Shown here piece by piece: positions 14,671-21,181 of a DNA stretch of 23,495 nt. Position 1 is the first letter of the stretch; each line of letters opens with the position of its first letter. The DNA is from Candidatus Shapirobacteria bacterium (lineage in GTDB: Bacteria > Patescibacteriota > Microgenomatia > UBA12405), in the NCBI GenBank assembly GCA_009885205.1, contig VFLE01000111.1:1-23495 (forward strand). The letters are read 5' to 3'. Under the pieces are notes generated by a model, which made no database searches, was not told the origin of the DNA, and saw only the letters and a program-made list of their open reading frames with translations. The position numbers were made by a program, and so were the translations under genes.

Positions 14671-15471
14671 TTATTTCAACGCTTCATCAACCACACTTTG
14701 TAAATCAGTATAGCTATACGCTCCGGCGAAATTTTGCGTATTTACAAAAAAGCTCGGTGTTCCATTAAATCCAAACTGAGAGGCAATCGCCATATCAGTC
14801 GCTGGTCTATCATCATATTTACCACTATCAAGACATGATTTAATAAAGCTACTATCAACTACCCCTTTCAAAAATTGAGCCATATCACCAGATTTAGTCT
14901 TATCATTTTTAACCGTTGTATTTATCAATGTATATCCACTGTCAGTCATCAATAAATCATGGGCCTGCCAAAATTTTCCCTTTTCCTTGGCACAATAAAG
15001 CGCTTTTGTCGCCATTTCTCCGTTACCGTGACCATTGGCATAAACCCATACAAATCCAGCTTTACCCGCATCTACCAGTTTTTTCATCTCTGGCACTGGG
15101 GCTACATAAGTTCCTCCGTCAGCCTTTAAAATAAATTGAGGCCCCATTTGTTTGTTTAAAGTTCCATTTTTGCCGGCTGCTGCATGACAATAGGGGCAGC
15201 TGGGGTCGGAAAATTCAACAAACAAAACCTTACTATCTTTATTTCCAAACGCCAAATTTTGATCATTAAACAAAGCTTTAACTTGATCAATATTTACCGT
15301 TGGTTTAGCTGGCTGTTGTTGCGCTACTGGCGCCTGTGTAGTTGGAGTGGTAGTAGAAACATTACTATTTTTTCCATAAAAATATCCACTGGTTCCCACT
15401 AGTCCCACAATAGTTAAAACAGCCAACAACACTCCACCAAAACTTATCTTTACTTCATTATTTTCTTTCAT
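14671..15471 (-). CDS. DsbA-like thiol oxidoreductase, membrane anchored
   Basis: A 266-residue protein: N-terminal membrane anchor (residues 10-32), a Thr/Pro/Gln-rich linker (38-58), then a DsbA/DsbG-type thioredoxin domain with active site CPYC (Cys92, Cys95) and a cis-proline loop (NGTPSFFVN, near 237). It should catalyse disulfide formation or isomerisation outside the membrane. A second Cys pair, in ALYCAKEKGKF and IKSCLDSGKY, is also present. Promoter: TTGACA-17-TATAAT with the ATG 6 bases later. It is divergent from the CPVC membrane protein gene, whose BlaI-type operator lies in the shared region, suggesting a joint thiol-redox role. Confidence 0.9.
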   Translation of the reverse strand: MKENNEVKISFGGVLLAVLTIVGLVGTSGYFYGKNSNVSTTTPTTQAPVAQQQPAKPTVNIDQVKALFNDQNLAFGNKDSKVLFVEFSDPSCPYCHAAAGKNGTLNKQMGPQFILKADGGTYVAPVPEMKKLVDAGKAGFVWVYANGHGNGEMATKALYCAKEKGKFWQAHDLLMTDSGYTLINTTVKNDKTKSGDMAQFLKGVVDSSFIKSCLDSGKYDDRPATDMAIASQFGFNGTPSFFVNTQNFAGAYSYTDLQSVVDEALK

Positions 15472-15506
15472 ACTAACATTATATTAATATTAGTTACTTC
15501 TGTCAA
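15472..15506 (-). promoter_or_regulatory. Consensus leaderless promoter with a different palindrome
   Basis: Minus strand: TTGACA (15506-15501), 17-base spacer, TATAAT (15483-15478), 6 bases, ATG (15471). A 10-3-10 inverted repeat with one mismatch (arms ACTAACATTA at 15472-15481 and TAATATTAGT at 15485-15494) covers the -10 and start, in the same place as the BlaI-type operators elsewhere but with a different sequence. Confidence 0.75.
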
Positions 15507-15514
15507 CCATCAAA

Positions 15515-15531
15515 TACTACATACTGTAGTT
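15515..15531 (+). promoter_or_regulatory. BlaI-type operator upstream of the CPVC gene (site 5)
   Basis: TACTACATACTGTAGTT, a 7-3-7 palindrome with one outer mismatch. The downstream gene has TAAAAT (15548-15553) five bases before its ATG; a 17-base spacer places the -35 (TGTAGT, 15525-15530) inside the right arm. The site also lies just upstream of the DsbA-like promoter's -35 on the other strand. Confidence 0.7.
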
Positions 15532-15558
15532 ATTTAAATTTATTTGTTAAAATAATTA

Positions 15559-16101
15559 ATGAAAAAAATATTATCGATATCTTTTTTGGAAATTGTTTTT
15601 TGGAAATTGTTTTTTCCGCAACCAGTTGCGGCTCAATGTCCTGTTTGTATTGTTACTGTCGGTGGGGGAATGTTACTTGCCAAAAAACTTGGCATCGACG
15701 ATCTCTTAGTTTCTATTTGGATTTCTGCCCTCAACACTGCTATTGCTTTTTATTTAGCCCCAAAGCTGGCTGCCAGGCCGCCCGCCGGCGAGGCAAAAGT
15801 TTTTATATTAAAAATATTAAGTAATCCTTGGTTTTTATCTTTTTTATTATTCGCTACCACTTTAATATATTTCCAAACTTCCGGTCAGCTTTACCATTCC
15901 AAAAATCAATTATTAGGGTTGGATAAAATTCTTTTTGGCCAGACTATCGGTCTATTGGCCATGTTTATCGGTAACTTTATTTATGGTTTTACTAAATATA
16001 AAAATGATGGCAAAGCCATTTTTCCTTATTCCAAAGTCATTTTTCCTGTTGGATTAGTTTTGATAATCACCCTCGTCTTTAAGTTTGGTTTCAACCTGTA
16101 A
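15559..16101 (+). CDS. CPVC-motif polytopic membrane protein, possible thiol-redox partner
   Basis: A 180-residue protein with a signal-like N-terminus (residues 3-25) then QCPVC (Cys27, Cys30), GGGMLLAKKLGIDD and about four more membrane helices (near 42-62, 78-98, 120-140, 157-176). I recognise no named family. The CxxC at the membrane's outer edge, the divergent DsbA-like gene and the copper-regulon operator suggest a DsbB/VKOR-like electron acceptor or a metal-handling protein; this is inference. Two oddities: a 14-base unit repeated in tandem within the signal region (15588-15615), and a GC-rich patch (15770-15795) writing the cytoplasmic-looking loop LAARPPAGEAK, probably an inserted repeat. 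Confidence 0.7.
   Translation: MKKILSISFLEIVFWKLFFPQPVAAQCPVCIVTVGGGMLLAKKLGIDDLLVSIWISALNTAIAFYLAPKLAARPPAGEAKVFILKILSNPWFLSFLLFATTLIYFQTSGQLYHSKNQLLGLDKILFGQTIGLLAMFIGNFIYGFTKYKNDGKAIFPYSKVIFPVGLVLIITLVFKFGFNL
15582..15615 (+). repeat. 14-base tandem repeat in a signal-peptide region
   Basis: The unit GGAAATTGTTTTTT occurs twice in a row (15588-15601 and 15602-15615), preceded by another TTTTTT (15582-15587). Loss or gain of one 14-base unit would shift the reading frame. Confidence 0.85.
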
Positions 16102-16120
16102 AACATATTGATATTTTTGT

Positions 16121-16165
16121 AGGAACAGACCTATGCCTGCCCGCCTATGGTGGGTGTCTGTTCCT
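16121..16165. repeat. Hairpin repeat, family A copy 2
   Basis: Outer arms AGGAACAGAC (16121-16130) and GTCTGTTCCT (16156-16165); inner stem CCCGCC-TAT-GGTGGG (16140-16154). Differs from copy 1 (13032) by a T-A to C-G exchange at the inner end of the outer stem, which keeps pairing intact. It follows the CPVC gene and may act as its terminator. Confidence 0.8.
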
Positions 16166-16202
16166 TTCTCAATCATTTTATTTTTCCTCTATAATTTAAT
16201 CA

Positions 16203-16754
16203 GTGAAAACACATCGTCATCATCACAATTTAGCCTTGCTGGCTTTTGGATTAATTTCTGCCATCATCATCTCTCGTCTGCCTTTTTTTGAAACCATAAT
16301 CCAATCGGTTTCCCAGCTTGGTTTTATCGGTGCTTTTTTGTCGGGCCTGCTTTTTGCTTCCACTTTTACCGTTGCCACTGGTGGTCTTTTATTAATTAAT
16401 TTATCAAACACCCTCAATCCTTTACTCCTCATTATTTTTGGAGTCCTTGGTGCTGTCTCTGCCGATCTTTTAATTTTTCTTTTTGTCAAAGATCAAATTT
16501 CTACCGAAGTTACCCCAATTTATGAAAAATTTATTGCTCATCATCACCTAAAAAAAATCCTTCACACTCGTTATTTCTCTTGGACCCTCCCCGTTTTGGG
16601 TGCTCTCATTATCGCCTCACCCTTACCCGACGAGTTAGGTGTCAGCTTAATGGGTATTTCTGCCATGACTATCAGTAAATTCGCCCTCATTTCCCTTTTT
16701 TCCCACACTATTGGTATGATTTCCCTAGTTCTCCTCGCCGGCGCCATTTCGTAA
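16203..16754 (+). CDS. Polytopic membrane protein, possibly DedA/VTT-like
   Basis: A 183-residue protein starting at GTG, with TATAAT (16190-16195) 7 bases upstream. The N-terminus is His-rich (KTHRHHHN). About five hydrophobic segments follow (near 10-27, 37-58, 68-92, 127-141, 153-182). SPLPDELGVSLMGISAMTIS is reminiscent of the conserved PxP-G region of DedA/VTT proteins, but the match is loose, so the family call is weak. No BlaI-type operator is present. Its 3' end overlaps the convergent MFS gene by 30 bases. Confidence 0.6.
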   Translation: MKTHRHHHNLALLAFGLISAIIISRLPFFETIIQSVSQLGFIGAFLSGLLFASTFTVATGGLLLINLSNTLNPLLLIIFGVLGAVSADLLIFLFVKDQISTEVTPIYEKFIAHHHLKKILHTRYFSWTLPVLGALIIASPLPDELGVSLMGISAMTISKFALISLFSHTIGMISLVLLAGAIS

Positions 16755-17906
16755 CAGTTTAAACAACTTCCACATTAACCATACTGCCACTAGACCAAAA
16801 ATTTGTCCCCAAATTAAGGCAATTCGTGGACTAGTCCAGTCAGCAATTAATCCTAAAATAGTTGCCGCAATCGCAAATGAGATACTTTTTCCTAACGAAT
16901 TTAGTGACCCCATGGTCGCTCTTTGTTTATCCGAAAATTCTTTTTGGAATAACGAATTTTCTGCCACTGAACTGGGTCCGTATAGTATTGATGTTGTCGA
17001 CATTAATGCAGGTGAAGCAACTGAGGGTATAAATAATGCGACCAAATCTATTATTTTACTGTAAATCACATCAATCCATAATATATTTATCGATTTAAAC
17101 TTTTTAATTATTTTTCCACTAAAACCAAATCCAATTGCCGCTCCAATATTTGATAGCATTTGGGACAGTCCTACTGCCCACAAGGGCCACAAACTAGCTA
17201 CAAATACACTTCTAAATTGAAACCCTGCTTCACTCAACCCAAAACCAATTATTGAAGACAAACTTAATAATCTTAATTTCTCGTTACCAACAAAATTATT
17301 CCAAGCCTCTTTCAAATGTAAAAAGATATTTCCCTCACCCACAATTTTGTCTTTTATTTCAATAAGCCAAAAGCTCGTAAAAAAACATAAAAATAGAGGA
17401 AAAACTGATAACCACATCACTAAACTAAAAGAATATTTATATGCCAGAATTCCTCCCAAAAGTGCTGCAATTCCCAATGCCCATTGTTCTGCTGAGCCAA
17501 TAAATCCCATAAACTTTTCCAATTCTTCTTTTTTATCTGACTTATTCAGGCTATCATAGAGAAGGGCGTCATTATTGCCACTATAAAAAGATCGTCCCAG
17601 TCCACCCAATACTGCACCAAGTGCTAGCCACCAAAAATTTAATCCAATAGCATAAGAAACCCCCGATAATGTGTATGCCAATCCTCCCAGCAACGTAGTA
17701 TATTTTCTCCCTATTTTATCTGAAAAAACACCTGTCGGCACTTCAAACAATGCTCCACTAATATTGGCAATCGAAAAAATACTTAGTCCCAAGGCATATG
17801 ACCCCGACACCTTAGAAAAATAAATGGCCGCAATTGGCGCCCACAAACTAAAGCCAATAAAAAACCCCTGCCAAGTTAATATCTTAATATTCCTAGAATA
17901 ATCCAC
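16725..17906 (-). CDS. MFS transporter
   Basis: A 393-residue major facilitator superfamily protein with about 12 membrane helices. The loop between helices 2 and 3 carries the MFS signature (EVPTGVFSDKIGRKYTT, about residues 55-71). The second half has a matching region (GFSGKIIKKFKSINI). Substrate is unknown; similar proteins are annotated as drug or metabolite exporters. Start is GTG at 17906, with TATAAT (17912-17917 on the minus strand) 5 bases before it, so the mRNA is probably leaderless. No regulon operator is present. Confidence 0.88.
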   Translation of the reverse strand: MDYSRNIKILTWQGFFIGFSLWAPIAAIYFSKVSGSYALGLSIFSIANISGALFEVPTGVFSDKIGRKYTTLLGGLAYTLSGVSYAIGLNFWWLALGAVLGGLGRSFYSGNNDALLYDSLNKSDKKEELEKFMGFIGSAEQWALGIAALLGGILAYKYSFSLVMWLSVFPLFLCFFTSFWLIEIKDKIVGEGNIFLHLKEAWNNFVGNEKLRLLSLSSIIGFGLSEAGFQFRSVFVASLWPLWAVGLSQMLSNIGAAIGFGFSGKIIKKFKSINILWIDVIYSKIIDLVALFIPSVASPALMSTTSILYGPSSVAENSLFQKEFSDKQRATMGSLNSLGKSISFAIAATILGLIADWTSPRIALIWGQIFGLVAVWLMWKLFKLLRNGAGEEN

Positions 17907-17946
17907 GAAATATTATAGCAATAAAGAGTATTATAAATATATTTTT

Positions 17947-17979
17947 CCCCTCCCTGTCAAGGGAGGGGTTAGGGGTGGG
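17947..17979. repeat. Interspersed palindromic repeat, family B copy 3
   Basis: A perfect palindrome, CCCCTCCC-TGTCAA-GGGAGGGG (17947-17968), followed by TTAGGGGTGGG. It lies between the divergent MFS gene and the gene at 17999. Shares CCTGTCAAGGG and the G-rich tail with copy 1. Confidence 0.75.
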
Positions 17980-17998
17980 TTTAATGATAAAATATTGA

Positions 17999-18541
17999 AT
18001 GATAAAAAACACCGATCTTCAAAAATTCATGTCCAAAATTAAATCAGCCGAACAGGGTCACGAAATGGACCTCGCCTCGGGTGAAGACCTGTCCATGGCG
18101 GTGATGAATTTGATAGCCATCGAGGAACACATGTTTTTTAATGCCAATAAAACTGGCAAGACCAAATATTTTGATTTACTAGCTGAAACCCGAGAAATCC
18201 GCAAAGTATTAATGAAAATGTTAATTCCCAAGTATGAAGGTGAGGTTTGGTGTACTAGCAAGCATCTCTTGGCCGCCTCAATGCGAGTTATGGAAGTGGG
18301 TACCAAATATCAAACCAAAGGTGACACCAAAACTGCCAATGATCTCTTTAAAAAGTCTTACGATCTATACAATCTTTTTTGGGCTTTAAATCTGGGAATG
18401 ACCGACACCAAGTCAGTATCAGTCTCAGAAATTCAAAAAGAAGAACTAGCAAATGAAACACCAATCAAACATTCAGAAAGTAGTTTACTAAGTAAGTTTA
18501 GTGGTACAATCGGCAAAATTCTTGATTGTTGTCGCGAATAA
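17999..18541 (+). CDS. Helical soluble protein of unknown function
   Basis: A 180-residue, mostly helical protein without signal or membrane segments. I do not recognise a family. Potential metal ligands are clustered: AIEEHMFFN near residues 40-48, EGEVWCTSKHLLAASMRVME near 80-99, and a Cys pair close to the C-terminus (LDCCRE). The pattern could suit a helical-bundle metal protein, but no ExxH di-iron spacing is obvious. A -10-like TAAAAT (17988-17993) lies 5 bases before the ATG. It is convergent with the Crp/Fnr gene (4 bases between stops), so the two are not co-transcribed. Confidence 0.7.
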   Translation: MIKNTDLQKFMSKIKSAEQGHEMDLASGEDLSMAVMNLIAIEEHMFFNANKTGKTKYFDLLAETREIRKVLMKMLIPKYEGEVWCTSKHLLAASMRVMEVGTKYQTKGDTKTANDLFKKSYDLYNLFWALNLGMTDTKSVSVSEIQKEELANETPIKHSESSLLSKFSGTIGKILDCCRE

Positions 18542-18545
18542 AAAA

Positions 18546-19172
18546 CTAATTACCCAACATTCTGATCATTTTCTTTCTATCCAAAATCACAATTTCTCTT
18601 TTTTCGTTTTTAATCAATCCCATTTTTTGCAATTTAAGCATTTGCAAGGTCACTGTTTCTCGAGTTAACCCTGTCATCGAAGCTATTAATTTGTGAGAAA
18701 CTTTAAACTTTACCACTATCTTTTCACCTTTTTTCACTCCAAAATCTTGGGCCAAAGAATAAATTAAACCAATTATTTTTATTTTGGCCTCGCTACCAAT
18801 AATTTGCAACATGTTGGCGGTTAGACTGGAAAATTTATTCAAAAAATCCGCCATCACTTCTTTGTCAATTATGGGGTTACTTTTTACAAACTTCAACCAA
18901 TCATCTTTCGGAGCCGTCGTTACCATCACCGGTGTCATTGCTTCGATGTAATATTTATTCTTTGTTTGGGTTAATAGGGAAACCAGGGACAAGTAAAATA
19001 GTGGTTTAAAAAACTGTAAGCTTGTTTCTTTTCCTTCTTTAGATCGTAAATAAACTCGAATATAGCCATTCTTAACAAAAGAAACCCCCTCAAAATTGTC
19101 GCCAGGTTTATAAATTATTTCCCCCTTCTTGTATTTTCTTGCCGGATATTTTGAAAAAAAGTTAGCTACCAT
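18546..19172 (-). CDS. Crp/Fnr-family transcription regulator
   Basis: A 208-residue regulator: cyclic-nucleotide-binding-like beta-roll (about 10-115; YKKGEIIYKPGDNFEGVSFV, GYIRVYLRSKEGKETSLQFF), a long dimer helix (120-150) and a winged helix-turn-helix (VSHKLIASMTGLTRETVTLQ, then LKLQKMGLIKNEKR). There are no N-terminal cysteines for an Fe-S cluster and no obvious cAMP-binding Arg-Ser pair, so the signal is unknown. Its promoter contains a perfect TACTACCA palindrome (site 6), linking it to the BlaI-type regulon as a probable second-tier regulator. Confidence 0.9.
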   Translation of the reverse strand: MVANFFSKYPARKYKKGEIIYKPGDNFEGVSFVKNGYIRVYLRSKEGKETSLQFFKPLFYLSLVSLLTQTKNKYYIEAMTPVMVTTAPKDDWLKFVKSNPIIDKEVMADFLNKFSSLTANMLQIIGSEAKIKIIGLIYSLAQDFGVKKGEKIVVKFKVSHKLIASMTGLTRETVTLQMLKLQKMGLIKNEKREIVILDRKKMIRMLGN

Positions 19173-19176
19173 AATC

Positions 19177-19228
19177 TACTACCAACATGGTAGTAATTAA
19201 TTATAAACTATTTAGTTGCTTTTGCCAA
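19177..19228 (-). promoter_or_regulatory. Crp/Fnr gene promoter and BlaI-type operator (site 6)
   Basis: Operator TACTACCAACATGGTAGTA (19177-19195) is a perfect 8-3-8 palindrome. On the minus strand TTGGCA (19228-19223), 17 bases and TATAAT (19205-19200) form a promoter whose start point falls within the operator. It overlaps the 3' end of the oligoendopeptidase gene. Its half-site is TACTACC instead of TACTACA. Confidence 0.75.
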
Positions 19229-20958
19229 CTACGAATAATTTCAAAGCTATCATTCCAAAAAGACTTAGATCTTATATCAATTCCATTTTTCAACAACAAC
19301 TCTTGTGGGTTTTGGCTTCCCCCTGCTTCCAAAATATTTTCAATTCTGGGCAACCATAAATTCTTATTTTCCCTATATTTTTTATACAGACCCAAAGCCA
19401 ATAATTCCCCAAAGTTATAGGCATAACAATAAAAAGGGGAATCAAAAATATGGGAAATATACGACCACTCGTATTGGAATAAATTATCAATCTTGACCGA
19501 CGATCCAAATTGTTCTTTCAAATTGTTTAAATACAATTTACACAAATCTTCTACTTTTATTCCCTCAGGAATTATTTTATGAGCTTCAATTTCAAACAAC
19601 ACAAAATAATTTTGTCGCAAAATTGTGGCATAAGCATCTCCCATTTTGTCAGACAATAACGATTTTTTTATTTTAGGATCAAGTTCTTTTTCCAAAATAT
19701 CATCAAACAAAATCATTTCTGCTAACGTCGAGGCTGTTTCTGCCAACGGCAAACCTGCATGTTGTGAACCAGAATAATGTTTCTGGGCATATAGTGAATG
19801 AATTCCGTGCCCCAGTTCATGAGCCAAGGTTGACACATCCCTCGCCCTACCCATAAAATTCAATAAAACGTATGGTTTAATTGTCGGGGTTACGGTAGCA
19901 CAAAACGCCCCACCCCGTTTATCTTTTTTTGGCATCCAGTCTACGTGCTGAGCCTCCAAAATCTCCTTGGCATATTGCCCAAATTTTGGGCAAAATTTAG
20001 TCAAGCTTTCTAACACCAATTTTATCGCTACCTCTTTTTCAATTTTCACTTCTTTTTTATCAATTGGGGCATAAACATCGTGTCTCTCCAATTTATTTTT
20101 TCCCAATTCTTTCGCTTTCCATTTAAAAAAGTTGTGAAAGACATCACGATTGTTTTTACAAGCCACCAACAATTCTTCTATCGCTTCGTTTGAAATATCG
20201 TTACCAATATTACGTACTTCAATCGGTGAATCATATTTTCGAAGCTTTGCTTCATATCCCCAATCTTTAACAATCGCACTATAAGCTGCAAAAAACTTAT
20301 GTACATTTTTCTTTTGTTTGGTCAACAGCTCTTTATACGCCGCCCTTCTAATTTTTTCTTTTGGGCTATGTGTTAACGATAATAACTCAGACTGTGTTTT
20401 TATTTTTTTTATTTTCTTCCCAATCTTTAAAGTATATTCAATTTCTGTTTCCATCATTTCCCGAAGTTCCGCCACCACTCCAATCCCATTCATATCTTTA
20501 TTAATTATCAAATTTTCAATTTCTTCACTCAAACTATGTTTGGCTTTATCACGGGCATATTTCAATCCATATTCCAAATCTTTAATCACGGCAAACAACC
20601 TTTTGGCATTTTTATCATCCAAAATTGGCTCTCGTTTGCCTTTTAACCACATCGATATTTTAACGGCCGTTTCCGATATTTTTAGTTGTAACTTTTCAGT
20701 TTTGGCTTGCAAAAATTTAGCCTCCGAATCTTTTTGATTAGTCGATTCCATTAAACTAGGCAAATATCCCAACCGTGCCATTTTAATTGACATTGCCTCG
20801 TCAAAATTTAAAAATTTTTCAAATTCCTTATTACCAATTTCTGGTTTTAGCTTGATAACCCAATCTTCCAAAATTTTTCCATCTTTTTTTATATCTTCAA
20901 AAAGACTACCAAAATCTTCTTTTTTTAAAATATCATCCAAGTTCCATTTTAAATTCAT
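19201..20958 (-). CDS. pepF: Oligoendopeptidase F-like M3 metallopeptidase
   Basis: A 585-residue zinc peptidase of family M3 that degrades oligopeptides in the cytoplasm. The zinc site is HELGHGIHSLYA (HExxH near residue 381), with the downstream GLPLAETASTLAEM giving the third ligand Glu. The length and the N-terminal PepF helical region (WNLDDILKKEDFGSLFEDI) fit the family. Start ATG 20958 lies 4 bases after the stop of the desulforedoxin-like gene, so it is expressed with the upstream operon. Confidence 0.93.
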   Translation of the reverse strand: MNLKWNLDDILKKEDFGSLFEDIKKDGKILEDWVIKLKPEIGNKEFEKFLNFDEAMSIKMARLGYLPSLMESTNQKDSEAKFLQAKTEKLQLKISETAVKISMWLKGKREPILDDKNAKRLFAVIKDLEYGLKYARDKAKHSLSEEIENLIINKDMNGIGVVAELREMMETEIEYTLKIGKKIKKIKTQSELLSLTHSPKEKIRRAAYKELLTKQKKNVHKFFAAYSAIVKDWGYEAKLRKYDSPIEVRNIGNDISNEAIEELLVACKNNRDVFHNFFKWKAKELGKNKLERHDVYAPIDKKEVKIEKEVAIKLVLESLTKFCPKFGQYAKEILEAQHVDWMPKKDKRGGAFCATVTPTIKPYVLLNFMGRARDVSTLAHELGHGIHSLYAQKHYSGSQHAGLPLAETASTLAEMILFDDILEKELDPKIKKSLLSDKMGDAYATILRQNYFVLFEIEAHKIIPEGIKVEDLCKLYLNNLKEQFGSSVKIDNLFQYEWSYISHIFDSPFYCYAYNFGELLALGLYKKYRENKNLWLPRIENILEAGGSQNPQELLLKNGIDIRSKSFWNDSFEIIRSWQKQLNSL

Positions 20959-20962
20959 GCCT

Positions 20963-21088
20963 CTATTCTACTTTAAGTATCATTTCCTTTCCACAACAAA
21001 CCAAGGTTCCACCACCAACTTTTGTCACAGTTATTTCATTCCCACAAACCGTACAATAATATTTCTCTCCAATTTTCTTTACAGCCAT
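20963..21088 (-). CDS. Desulforedoxin-like rubredoxin-type iron protein (41 aa)
   Basis: A very short gene. The 41-residue product begins MAVKKIGEKYYCTVCGNEIT and ends VGGGTLVCCGKEMILKVE. The CxxC near residues 12-15 and the CCG near 32-34 preceded by GGGTLV are the hallmark of desulforedoxin and of the N-terminal domain of desulfoferrodoxin, which hold one Fe in four Cys. It probably acts as a small electron carrier or in oxidative-stress defence; no superoxide reductase centre follows in frame. Spacing is tight: stop 4 bases before the peptidase ATG, start 3 bases after a TAA that closes the extended HD frame. Confidence 0.88.
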   Translation of the reverse strand: MAVKKIGEKYYCTVCGNEITVTKVGGGTLVCCGKEMILKVE

Positions 21089-21181
21089 ATTTTATTTAAT
21101 TAATAATTTTCTATCTCCATTATTGAGTATTGCACTATATTCACTCATAAACAACTTAAACATTTCATAAAAATTTTCGTC

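Noticed and set aside
17947..17968. TTGACA inside the family B repeat as the -35 of the MFS gene
   Set aside because: The TATAAT that fits the GTG start is about 37 bases downstream of it, too far; the nearer TATAAT has a 19-base spacer and would leave a leader, so the match is probably chance.
20318..20737. A 139-codon plus-strand frame within the peptidase gene
   Set aside because: It is antisense to a well-conserved M3 peptidase, with low-complexity Ser/Phe/Ile composition and no start context.
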